Part shown: in pieces, positions 1-11,700 of the stretch
How positions within the stretch are numbered: position 1 is the first letter of the stretch
Layout: the number at the start of each line of letters is the position of its first letter
Source: Cylindrodendrum hubeiense
Lineage: Eukaryota; Ascomycota; Sordariomycetes; Hypocreales; Nectriaceae
Assembly (NCBI GenBank): GCA_014621425.1
Contig: JAANBB010000028.1
Span: forward strand, 146,957-210,956
Length of the DNA: 64,000 bases
Reading direction: 5' to 3'
Notes under the pieces: model-generated
Database searches by the model: none
What the model was told of the DNA's origin: nothing
What the model saw: only the letters and a program-made list of their open reading frames with translations
Program-made: the position numbers and the translations under genes

Positions 1-1
1 T

Positions 2-1817
2 GGACATATGGGGCGATTGGTGTCTGATGACCAGCAGGTCGCCATGTTCGGTGGATCATCAACCGGAGTCCATTTCATTAGCCAAGCAGAACAGCAGATC
101 CAAATGCTTCGCATGCACACCGACGCCTTTCCGAGTTGCGCTTACAGCTTGCACTTGCATAACATATGGGGTGCATCGCTCAGAAGCTCTCAGTCAGATC
201 TCGTACTTGCCATGGTTGCCAATTTGCCCCCAGACGCAACCCACGTCCTCGAAACTACTATAGACCGCTGGACACCACTCTACCCCATTGTGCATAAACC
301 TTCAACAATAGAGGCATTTCAGAAACTCCTGGTAAATTCGAGTCCTGGTGGAGAGAGCATAGTTGTGTTGTACCAAGCACTTGGTCTTCTCGCGCTTGGG
401 ACATTGGGCCAACCGGGAGGGTGCACCCGCAGCCATTATCACTTTCTGTGTCTGTCGGAGACCTATTATAGCATGGCTTCAACCCTGCTTGACAAGGTCC
501 TGGAGCAACCGTGCTTGCAGAGTCTACAGGGCCTAGAAATTACTCAACTATACCTCCAGATTTCCTCTCGATACACTGTCGCTTCTCATGTCGGCGGGAT
601 TGCGACGCGTCTAGCGCAGAACTTAGGACTGCATCGTCATTCTCAGCGCTTCAAATTTGACCCACTTGAAACAGAACTTCGCCGAAGGGTATGGTGGTGC
701 CAGTATTCACTCGATGTGTATGTCTCCCAAGTTTGCATCCCGCCTCGCCAATGCTACCTCTTGATATTCTTAATCCTCCAAATCATCGCATGCAATATCG
801 GAATTAGTACTGAAAATCATATTTCATAGCTTCTCAAGTGCTTATCATGGCATGCCGCGCCTTATTCGCGACCAAGATGTCGATACAGATCTGCCTACGC
901 GTGTGGACCATGATCTTCTCTCTCGAACACACGTCCAGTTTCCCCTGCCAGGAGTTGCTTCGCAAGTAGACACAGCTCTCAGCTTATTCAAGCTAGCACA
1001 GATTGTCGGGAGCACCCTTGAGAAATTGTACACGACGACACGGCGGCGTGGTGGAGTCGCCAAAATCAAGCATCTACAAGCCGAGCTCAGTATGTGGGAG
1101 CGCACATTACCCGTTGGTATTAGGAGACCGGTTCAACCTGAGGAAAATCCGGATGCAGACATTTCTGAACCTCAAGACAACGTTCAAGGAGTTGATGGTT
1201 CCCGAGATTCTTCTTTCGAAGCTACATTCCTTCACGTTGCGCTTTGTGTAGCGACAATCCACATCCATCGGCCAGCTCTATCGTTCACAACTGCTCATCC
1301 GCAGTTCTTACCCTCTTTGAAAGCCTGCGGTTCCTCTTCTGCTACCCTAATCAACCGTATTTCTACCGACCTGATGGCATTTACGCCCCTGGAGCTTGGG
1401 GGCACTGCGACATACTCCCAAGCATCCAAAAGCTTATATCCCGACTCTCTCCTCATAGCTCTGCTCTATCCGAATGGCATTCACATGCTCTGGCAAGCTG
1501 GGCTCACAATCTTCTTCGCGCGCTGGAAAGGCCACCCAGTCACCGTTGAAGATGATGAAGATTTAATACGCCGTTGCATTACCATTCTTCGGCGGCTTTA
1601 TTTGTGGATGGATGACACGGGTGGACATATCAGGCAATGCGCCGACGTGTTAGACCTTCTGAGAGAAAAGACATTCTCGGAATTGAGGACCCCACCGGCA
1701 ACGGACCAATTTCAGTGGAACGTTTGGGATTGGCCTATGGCGTCTGCGTTGGAGCTTACCAACATGTTGGACGTGACACCGTTGGACTTTTATTTGGAAC
1801 AAGAGCACTGGCCCTGA
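2..1817 (+). CDS. Fungal-specific transcription factor, C-terminal part (5' end outside window)
   Basis: This is the C-terminal part of a nuclear fungal regulator; the N-terminal region, presumably with the DNA-binding zinc cluster, lies before the window. The visible reading frame holds a fungal_trans (middle homology) domain, including the stretch LRRRVWWCQYSLDV, and then 'GMPRLIRDQDVDTDLP' after the splice, the usual layout of this domain. I place one intron at 718-838 (GTATGT donor, CTCAAG acceptor, 121 bp). It joins SLDV to AYHGMPRLI in frame; reading through instead hits a stop at 827-829. The second exon runs to a stop at 1815-1817 after LEQEHWP. Target genes cannot be read from the sequence. 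The neighbouring receptor is transcribed toward this gene. Confidence 0.85.
718..838 (+). other. Intron of the transcription factor gene
   Basis: Canonical GTATGT donor at 718 and AG at 837-838. Removing it preserves the reading frame of the fungal_trans domain, while retention gives a stop codon at 827. Confidence 0.7.
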
Positions 1818-2854
1818 GAAGAGAACATTATATCAAGGCTATCTCTGTTATAGCTGAATTTCACTGCAGCAAGGGGAATGCTTACAGTACAGTAGCCCAC
1901 TCCTTTGTCACCAAGCCACAGGTTACAGCATGATGTGACACTCACGGCCGCATATAGAGTCGATGCAACAGGATAATCAACACCAATTTGATTGCAGAAT
2001 AGTCCGGGATTTTGACCTGTTTTGATATTCAGTGCAGGGCCAAGAAATATAGTTTTGCCTAATACCCCACCGGAGTCAATATGCTAGATCACGGCAATTC
2101 GGAGTAACTCACGACCTCAACACCCCACCGCACACGGGGATAAATCAAGGGGTCTTGCAGCACCTCATCACTACTACACCCCACCTTTGATGCAACAAGA
2201 ATGGTAGTTGCTAAAGTACCCAAGGTGGTTGTTCAAACATGGGCTCGCCGATATCAGTGTGGTAACTGTAGTGTTGCATTGTATCACTTCCGAACCAAGT
2301 CCGGATTGTTTCAGTAACCAAGTTGATCCTGTGGCGCTGTGTAAGCCATCATGATTGGCGAGGATATAGCTCTCGCGCATACCATAATATCTGACAGAGT
2401 ACTATTGGCATCCCCCACACGGTCCCAAAACAGGTTTCATGCAAGGCAAGCCACAATCACACTCACATTCAACTTAGAGTAGGAATGCATGACCCCCCTG
2501 TGCAGCTGCAGCTCATCAACGACCTGCCACTTCCATCTGCCAATCTAAAAGCTTCTAGGCTCGGTTTAGGCGATCGCGTGGGAGGTCAGTGCGCAATGAC
2601 TCCATCTCGCTCAATTCAATAATCAAGTGGCAGCGAGTGCTACTCAGCAACCAGTCTTTCAGATTCCCTACCTGTTCCAATATGCGGAAGCTTGCCTCCG
2701 GTGCGAGCCAGAATAGGTTGCCCCGTATTGCTTTTGCTAGATATTCACAGCTTCAAATTGACATATTTGGCCGAGAAGAACACAGTTGGCTGTTATGTAT
2801 CATGAACTTGTATTTTATAGCATGTAAAAGTAATTAAGTCATTAAAGGGTCCTT
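1818..2854. other. Intergenic, convergent 3' flanks
   Basis: This stretch lies between the 3' ends of the transcription factor (+) and the CFEM receptor (-). Only short ORFs without family resemblance are present. I see no repeat, RNA gene or mobile element. Confidence 0.6.
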
Positions 2855-4376
2855 TCAGAGGGATCCCTCACTTACGCTAGTGCGGCTACCAGTAAATCCT
2901 CTGCTACCCATGTCTCGGGGACTCACTAATCGCGCTTCATCTCCCTCAGTGTACTGTACCCTAAACGTACGCTTCAACTCAATCCCATTCTCAGGTATCG
3001 CTTTTGAATCATCGCGAGATGATAGTTTCGTCCTCGGCCTTGAATTGTCCTTGTAGTTCGAAGACTTCCTAGTGTCTCGAATGGTACTCCGCAAAACGGG
3101 GAAGAATCGGACCAGCATAATGCGAATAGCCGGCAGGCAGGTACACATGATACCAACGTTGATTTCGATGGTCGACCAGACCGATATGTCGAGCTGATCA
3201 TATGTAGCGTTGTGAGACGACCCCAGGCTGATGATATACTGCAGGCGAATGATGCTGACAACGGTGACACTAGAAACAGTTAGATGCGAACCAGGATGCA
3301 GACAGCACACTTACAAAGTTCCAACAACAAACATGAAAGCAACACCGAGCTTCTTTTTCCAGTTCATGTTCAGGTTCCGCACACACCATAACGGGATTCC
3401 CAACATCCAAATGTCCAGTGCAACACTGACCGAAGCGTTCGCCCAGCCTATGGCAGCAGTGTTTAAGCTGTATCAAAGTTAGTGGACAGCAAGAACAACA
3501 TCCGAATAGACGTACCATTTCCCTGGGTGTTCTCCGTCCCATCCGTTCCAGAAGAAGCTAACAGGAGTGCATTGGAATGCGGCGAGGAAAACAAACGCTA
3601 CGCCGTACAGCGCGTTGAAGATGATAGTACCCCACAGTACCTTCTGAGCCGGCCCAGAGAAGATTCGAAGGTAGAAGAACAGGAACGCCATTTTCAAGAT
3701 GGAGACCTGGGCAAAGTAAACCACCTCCAACACGTAGAACCAGTAACTGAAGTCGTATATCTGCTGGAACTCAAGCGTCCAAATATCCTGGCCTTCGCCA
3801 TGGCCGGCAGTGCCGTAAATGTTCATCACGGTGGACGGGAGTCCGCATAGGAATGCGAGAAGAACGAAAAGGTCATCCAGGCCAAAGTCTCGGTCGAGGA
3901 TAAAAAACTTTATTCCAAAGCGGCCGATAACGAAAACGCCAGTCAAGGTGCCGAAAATTATAGTGACGTTAACGAAGGTCGCGGTCCTGTTCCGAACGGG
4001 GTGGAGGCAGTAGGCTGCTGTGGCGTTTTGCGTCGCTTGTTCATGTTAGGCAATCGTCTTTGGCTAAGGTGTGAAGGGCGTACTGAGGGTTTGCTTCACC
4101 GAGCAAGTGGTCATGACACATAATGAAGCTGCTGGAAGAATGGTCTCATCTGTACATAGACAGGAGTCATTCAAAGCTGTGCAGTTCGACTCCGAGATAA
4201 CGTCGGAGATGCATGTTTTCTAGTCGACCGGTTAGCTTGAATATCGAAATAATACCTGGAACACATACTGAACATGTCGATAGAAGATCCAGTGCGTCTG
4301 AATTAAATTGTACTGCGCCGGCCACGCACCAAGCAGATAGCAAGGCTGCAAAGTGGGTATACAAAAGAAGCTTCAT
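2855..4376 (-). CDS. CFEM-domain Pth11-like GPCR (rhodopsin-fold integral membrane protein)
   Basis: Predicted plasma-membrane receptor of the Pth11 group, a family used by filamentous fungi to sense surfaces and host cues. The five-exon model is 4376-4269, 4219-4084, 4035-3516, 3467-3315 and 3269-2855. It totals 1332 nt (443 aa); all introns are 45-50 nt with GT-AG ends, and phases agree throughout. The N-terminus ([13 protein letters not shown]...) is a signal peptide. It is followed by a CFEM module with spaced cysteines (STCSKTC, SNC, DSC, LC, SLC, TTC and a last one in TAAYC). Hydrophobic helices start around [17 protein letters not shown] and include the family-typical RDFGLDD loop and [11 protein letters not shown] segment. 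The C-terminal tail is charged and Ser/Arg-rich, likely cytoplasmic. I chose the ATG at 4376 because the upstream in-frame start is only TTG. Ligand unknown. Confidence 0.88.
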
Positions 4377-6218
4377 GACCTTGCTTTTTTGGACCAAATA
4401 TTTTTGATCTTCGATCGGCGGGGCGTCGAGTGGGGAATGAGATCAGATATATGCGCAAGAATCGCCAGATCTCAGCCGGTCGAACATGCCAGGAGTACAT
4501 AAGCTCGCCGGCGGCTCACTTCCGCCTGGTTTGATCTAAAATCTAACCCTTGCAAGCGAGCCCTCCACAGAGTCGCATCCAATTTTCACGGTAAACGAGA
4601 ACAGGAAGTGGCTGCTGCCACTAGCCACGAGGAGGTGGCCAGGACCTGAGTCAGAAACTGTCATCCCATGTCTGCACGGACATTGCTAATGTCGACATAG
4701 GGGGGATGCCCTCGATTCCGCGCCTCGCAACACTTGACAAGCCGGTTTATCCCTGTCACCGACCACTCAAGGAAGCTCTTGCCCCGGAGTCCCCCAGGGT
4801 CTAGAAGCGTACCCCGCGCTTTGGGAGACCCCCTTGGCGTGAGGGCTTTCGATAAAGAGACCATGACGTGCAATATTACCTGCCCACATGGCGAATCCTT
4901 CCGATGCTTACAGTAGGTCCAGATACGATTCTGCAGGCTGTCGACGCATCCATTAGCCCGTATGAACCTTGCCTGCTCCCTGCACGAAAAATAAAAGGCT
5001 CACGCTATTATCAACAAAAAGGCACAGGTGGTCCCCGGAACGTGGTAGTCGGCGAGATTCTCCTTTTCTAGAAGAAAAAAATGGAAACTTCCTTCAATGT
5101 TGCCTGTATATGGTTGAATGAGGAAATTTCCCGATTTCTTGTGGGCATTCCTCTCCTCGAAGGGTATCACCAACCTTTTTTTCGTCAAACGGTTGTGATA
5201 CATCATTTGAGGCAATGCAAGTATTCGGGGTACAGGTCTGCTACATAGCCCACTCGTCTACTTGTTTCGAAGAGCTATGTGCAGAGCTGGTTTAAATCAG
5301 GTTAGGAGTGCGACTTGTGTGCAGGGAATGAGCTGGGCACCATCACCCGCGGGAGCAAGCCAGACGCCCAGACCAGCATCCACGATGCAGCTTCAACATT
5401 AGCACGGAGCGCCACCTCGGGCAACTCATCCGATTCCCGCGACCTAAAACGCGTTGCCTCACTGAGCTAGTTGCCCGAATAGCCGAGTTACCGGGCTATC
5501 GGGACGGAGTAGTCTAGCCATGTTTCACTAGCAGCTTACACAAGAACATGGCCGTTGGGCAAGTAAGCTCGCGTGCGTGTAGTGTTGTAAATTTCTCCAG
5601 AACCCTGTCGTTTCAGCCACGTAGCATGCTTGCCTCGAAATGGTGCAAAATATCCGCATACACGACGCAACCTAACCCACCTGGGAGACCGAAAAGGGGG
5701 GTCTCCGACTTTGACAGGGAAGTACCTTCAATAGTTCTTATTAATTCGTTCCTTGACGTTGCAATGTACCGCGCCGCTTCGCTTCTTTCTTGCCTTCTCC
5801 TGCATTGTTTCCCTTTCGTCAGATGTTTTCGGAGTCAAGGGGCATCCTTTGCCCGATTCTCTTGCTATCTGCCCCTCCTAGTACTTGATCCTACATATTA
5901 ACTTCCGGATACGTTTCTGTCCTGTCTTGCATCCGCTCGGGCTTCCCACTGCCGTTGCGACCCCGCTTACGTCGAACATCCGCCTCCGAATTGGACCCAC
6001 ACCACTCGGGCTTCCCACCCCAGTCACTGCTTAATTCTCTCGAGAGATCGGGCGCTCGGATGTATTGCTATATTGAACTGTCTTATGTTATAATGGGTGG
6101 ACCAAATATTAGTGCAATCACATGTGATCCGCAACACGTAGGAAGACGAATTGATTCATAGTAGCTCTAGTACCGCTATTTAATATTATAATGCATGCTA
6201 TCAATCCTTCAAATCCTC
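4377..6218. other. Intergenic: receptor promoter and convergent-side flank of the next gene
   Basis: 1.8 kb between the receptor start and the 3' end of the next regulator. I find no convincing ORF. It contains an imperfect hairpin (CCCGAATAGCC at 5474 against GGGCTATCGGG at 5493-5503). It also has a 14 bp direct repeat CTCGGGCTTCCCAC at 5936-5949 and 6005-6018. Neither has an assignable function. Confidence 0.5.
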
Positions 6219-8708
6219 TTACAAAATAGGATTCTCCATATACCCCAAATCGAGACTTTGCCAATGCCACAGGTCTCCGAGATCGCCTAACTGCACGTCT
6301 CGCATGATGAGCCCGGCATCTGGAGGAGGGACGACTGGCCCTTGCGGCATGCCAATAAACGCCTGAGGTGTCTGTGCCTGAGGCCAACCCGCAGGCCCAA
6401 TATTCATAATGGTAGATCCCGTCAGAGACAAATCGACGGGAGGGTTCTCATACTGGTTCTGAGGCCAGGGTGCAGCGGATACATAGGAATTGGCGGGATT
6501 GGGAACCAACGGCTCACCAGAGCTGGCATCTGTAGATGGAGACAATCCGTATGTATTGTCTCCATTGAGGGCTGTCGAATGTATCGTTGGCGCTTCTGGA
6601 TGTATGGATGCATCCGGGAATGAAAAGCCGACGTAGGGTTCAACAGGGGCTGCAATGTGGCCAAGGGGATATGACGATGATTCAGCGTTGATGATCGCTG
6701 GCATGGGATTCTCTGACGCAACGGCAACCCTGAGTCGTTTGCGCAAACCCTCAGCCATGTTGTTGGTTGCAGTATTGGGCCACACTTTGTCCACAAGACG
6801 TCTCAAAACGTCATACGGCGTCTTGGCCGTCTCGGTCGCCGTGCGCAATTGCTTGAGGGTGGCAAGCGCCAAGTCGATAGCATCGATGATGTCGTCCTGC
6901 CGAGCAAGATAGCCATCTCTGTCATGGATTACGGCAGAGCAGAGGAGAGCTGCCGTGTCGAAAATGCAAAACGGGACGAAATGGAAGGTGGTGTCCCTTG
7001 ACCACACATACTCGAAGAAGCGGTGAACAACCTTCATCAGTAGCAGCGCGTACTTGATGCCATCTCGTCTGAACTGTAGCTCAACTTCTGGAGTTTTCTG
7101 CGTCATTCGCTTGGCCATGAATGATCTGAATGGGCCGAGAGCGATGGCAATCGTACATGTTTGCATGTAATGGCGATGCAAGGCAACCCAGGGATATGCC
7201 GACTCAGGCGTCGTATCTGGGTTTTCAATTGCATACGCAGGAGGCAAATCATCCATGAACTTGTTGAGGATTACTTGGTACTTCTGGATCTCGGAAGGGT
7301 CAGTGAGGATCTTTGGTGGTCCAAACTCTTTGAAGATGATGCCGACGAGTTGCGACTGCAGTTTCAAATGCAAGAGTGGAGATACAGGAAAGGGTTCCAA
7401 GGTGAGGCTTGGAAGACCGATTTTGGTGTTTGCGCGATCGATGAGCATCGGCCGAGCAAGCAAGGACGATACTAGCCTATAAGTCATTAGAGAAGAGCTT
7501 CAGGCATGAGTAAATGAATCACTCACCAGTCCCAAGAGTCAACAATGCACCATAATCGTCGCCGCATTTCTCGATCGAATTCGGAAATGCGTCCATTTAC
7601 TTCCTCATGTAGGCCTTTGGGATACGTATTAGAATGCATGTACAGATAGTCTTGGGGAATGAAATGCTCGTACCTAGAGCTTGAGCTTCCCGAACAGTGG
7701 CACCGAGGACTTGCCAGCACTCGACAAAGCGGGCTTCAGCCTTGAACCAATAGCATGAGTGCAGTAGGTACTGGACCGAGTAGATGTGGTTGTGGCCGAC
7801 AGGGATTGCGCTGTGGAGTTCTCGTGCAGCATCATGAAACTGTTCTGTGAGCTCTTTGACCGAGGCGTGGAGATTGGTTTCAATCGTCTGGGTCAGTTTG
7901 GCATCGGTGTGCTGCACAGAACAGGCACAGATCATGATGATAAGACAGGTCCATTGCAACCCCAGGGGCCGGTTCGCGTCTTTGTCTTTCCACCAGTCGG
8001 CGTACTCGTTGATGAAGTTTGGTGGGTAGATGATGTAGTAGTAGTAGTTGACGTTGGAGAGAAAGTTCTGAACCAAGGCGTCTGCATATAGGGTTTAGTC
8101 GGCGGAAGGTGTAAATCTTTAGGGGAATTTGCACTCACCGAGATGTTGCCTGTCTGGTAAGATTTTGAGAGCACGCTCAAGCTGCGGGCTGCTCTGTTCG
8201 GCGCGGAACTGTTCATTGCCCGATTTGTTTTGGGACTACTATAGATTAGCAAGGCATAGAACGAGAGCACGGTTACAGGGGGCTGAGAAGGGGTCGGGAA
8301 AAGGGTCTGGTAAGGGGTGCATTACGTCAATCTCAAGATTGGCGAGCAGGTGAGAGGTGGTATAGCCTATGGCTTCAAGCCCGGCGGCCGTGTCCCACGC
8401 ATCCACATCGTGACTGGAGTCGCGCTCGCGCTTCCTCCTGACATCGCCCGAGGGGAGCCAGGCGGAATTGTGCTCGGTCTCATGGTTGAAACTGCACAGG
8501 GCGACGACCTTGCGCTTCTGGCAGTGATTGCACGGCCATTCGCGGTTGCACTCGGACTGGGTCAGTATGAGGGGCTCCGGTATGGGCCTGGTATGGGCCG
8601 GGATGGCACGCTCACCTTCTGCTTGCGGCGCTGGCACTCGGTGCAAGCCGTGCGGAGCTGGGTCCCCGAAATCGGCGATTTTTCGTCCGGTGTGCTTCTG
8701 GCCTCCAT
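6219..8708 (-). CDS. Zn2Cys6 transcription factor, complete
   Basis: Nuclear zinc-cluster regulator of 722 aa in six exons: 8708-8616, 8550-8326, 8235-8139, 8081-7674, 7614-7527, 7476-6219. Introns are 50-90 nt with GT-AG ends, and the sum is a multiple of three. The zinc cluster spans the first intron: ACTECQRRKQK then CNREWPCNHCQKRK ending in C, i.e. C-x2-C-x6-C-x5-C-x2-C-x8-C at residues ~22-48. The fungal_trans domain follows, with FDREMRRRLWCIVDSWDW near its core. The Pro/Asn/Gly-rich C-terminus (about residues 560-722) looks like an activation region. The ATG at 8708 gives 21 residues before the first zinc cysteine. The third exon starts after a TAGTAG acceptor; using the earlier AG would place a stop in frame. 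Regulated pathway unknown. Confidence 0.88.
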
Positions 8709-11700
8709 CTTGACGTGTCGAGGCGCGTTCAGCTTGTTTTCCCACGCAGAAACTGCGAGGAGGGCAAACTTAAGGGATCAACGGGGCGGGGCAGCTCGAC
8801 TCGTATTGTTTGCTTCTTACTCGGTTCCGGCCGCACTTTTGGCCCGAACTATCGCGAGCGGGGTTTGCCGTCGATGTGCTTCGCGTTGGGGCTACTGGAG
8901 CGATCGCCGCCGGCTTGTGGAGCGCCTCCCTTATGCGAACTGGCTCGATGCGTTCCATTGGGCTGCTTATGGCTTTCGCGGTGGCTGTGAGCTGAACGAA
9001 TTGTGACGGGCGAACCTTGCTGCCTCAGGCGAAATGCGCGCTTGGTTCGCAGCCTAATCCAAATGCATTCATGTTCCATCTTTAAGCTGGAGTTGGACGA
9101 GATGCATCGGCGTTAGCCCTCGAGTCGCAAACCCCGAACAACGCTGTAGCACGGCGACGGTCAACACAGCATTCGCCTTCCCGAGAACCACAGCAAGCGT
9201 TGTATCCACCCACACAAATACACCGGCACAGTGACTCGACTGCTGTTGCATCACACAATACATCGCCAAGAAGCAATATACCCCGACCGGGAGTATGGGT
9301 CGACCTTGACGACGTGTCACATCCAGCTGAGTCCGTTGAGGGCACCCAACAGGAATCTAAGCGAGAAAAGCCGCAGATCGCCCAAGCACTTGGTAGCAGC
9401 CATTGGCGTGAACTTACTCGACATGCGCCACACACGGCGCCCGAGTATCTGGATTTTGTCACATTGTATCGCCGTTGCGCTTGGTGGCTGCTTATCAGGT
9501 GCTTTGTTCCAACTCGGCATTACCCTTCTCGCACAATCCCGCTGCCGTGCAATATCCATTCTCGCCCGTTGGCGCAGGAAGACGTCACCCGAACCCTTGC
9601 GTAACATATCTCCCTTACATCCGAGACCGTTGTGATTGACTGTGCATGAATGAGTCAACAATTAGTAACCAGGCGGGTCTCAGACGGTCGACCATTCCCT
9701 TGATGTTCCACAAACAAGTCCGTCATAGGCGAAGGGCACATGGTGTCAATGATATTCTTGGCAATTATACAGTCAGTCTCAACATCGGCCATATAGAACT
9801 ATTTATATCTTTTTAAGCTCTTCAGAATGCAGAAGATGCGGGGTAAATCTGAAATTTTGCAGTTAATAAGGCCGGGACCTTCCTGCCTTTCATCCAGCCC
9901 GCATTTATTCTCGACCTTTATCCACGCCTTCTCAGTCCTGAAAATGGCTAGATCTCAGGGCTTCCTTTGCTACTCTCCATGTTCAACGCCGAAGCAAGAA
10001 CAGCGACCTTGCAGGAAGCCTAGTAGAGGAAATAGTTCACTATAGTCACCCAACTGTTTCCAACCAAACTTACCTTCCATCACGCAACTTTGAATGGATG
10101 GGAGACAGAAGAAGCTCAATCTGTACAGGTTGCGCTGGCACTGCCGCGCGATGGTGGCTTGACTCCGTACATCCTCTCATGCCTCGTGCTAGTTATGGAT
10201 GCTTACAATCCCATAGTATTATCCCTCGACTCCTCAGTGGTAGTGATGAAGGTGCTCTCTAGCCAAACTCTTCAGCACATATATCCCTTGCCGGTCCTGT
10301 CGGTCTATATACTTTCCATATCAAGTAGAATGTGAGGCCAGAGCCACTGAGTCAGACTTCGGTATTTATAAAGCTGGGTTCCTACTTAATAACAGAGAAG
10401 ACCGCCATCCTCACAGCGGCATACATATATTCCATGTCCTACTCCTCATCCCACAGAGCAACGATTGAGTTCTCTACTCGGGCGGATGTGACAAGCCGTG
10501 AACCCCTTTCCTAAAGGGTCGTAGATCCTATACAGCGGTCGCATCTTGGGGGGCCTTAACCGCGAGCTTATCTAAGACCTTCAAGTTGTCGATTCCACCG
10601 TTCGCATCTTGATGATTCGCCCCGGTGATTGGGAACTTATTCGGCAGAGTGCACTTTCTACACATAATACATACAAACCCACATCGTCGAATCCTGTCAA
10701 TGAGTCGCCTCTTTTCCTAGAGGGGCTTCCTAGTCATCCACATATTGAGATATCAGAGGTTTATGCGGATCTGGCTTATTATACCGCCACACGAGGCCTC
10801 AATCTGATGGCTAGAACATAACTAGTCGGCGATGATCAGCGAGGGGACAGCTTAAAAGCGGACCGAAGGCGGGCCGATAGCGGCGTATTAGTAGAACATA
10901 TCACAGACTGGTTAGTTTAAGCGTCATTAACACAACTTGCACACGACCGATGTTCATTACGAGCGAGGGCAAATTGAAGAATGAGAGAGTCGGAGTATGT
11001 GATGAGAATGAGACACGGGAACTTTAGGAAACGCTACGCTATTATTTTCCTCTGGCCCAGAAGACTTGATAAAAGGCTCCAAGACATGTATTATCTTTGA
11101 AGACCCTATAGTTTAAGTAAGCTAATAAAGACCATGAGTGCTACTAGAGGGCTATCCCGTGTCTGATTCATGAGGCATCCATTCCTTGCATGGTTACAGC
11201 TAGCACCAAGTCTAATTCCTCGAAGTCATGTCTCGGCGATAATCCAGACATAGTGCACAATCTCCTCAAATTCGGTTGCGGTAAATATAAAGTTGGCATC
11301 CTGCTGCCACGATAATGGATCATTAAAAAAGAATTCTTACCAACAACTCAATCACTTCACATACAAATGACTTTACTTCAACTACTAACATGAAGGCCGC
11401 CGCTACTATCTTTACTGATTTTACTACTATCGCCTTAGCCAGCCCTATCGAGAGTAATATACAAACGGGGCAGACATCCGCCAACGAGCAGATATCCGCC
11501 AACAAGCAGATGTACCAGCACATTCAAAAATTATCCCTTACTGGCGAGAAGCCCAAGATTGACGAAAATAACAGCGATTGCGTCAAGTGTATTAAACTTT
11601 GCCAAGATAACAATGAGGGTTCTCTCAGGAGTTCATGCTATGTCACCAGATGCGGAATTCCCGTTAGTATTTGGTTGCTAAAATGTACATACGCAAGTGT

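Noticed and set aside
5548..5901. 117-codon ORF
   Set aside because: No similarity, no splice context, mixed composition; not supported as a gene.
8236..8325. Apparent stop TAG at the start of the third exon of the zinc-cluster gene
   Set aside because: The acceptor is TAGTAG; using the second AG removes the stop and gives the right phase.
8317..9006. 229-codon plus-strand ORF
   Set aside because: Antisense shadow of the zinc-cluster gene's first exons and promoter; translation has no domain.
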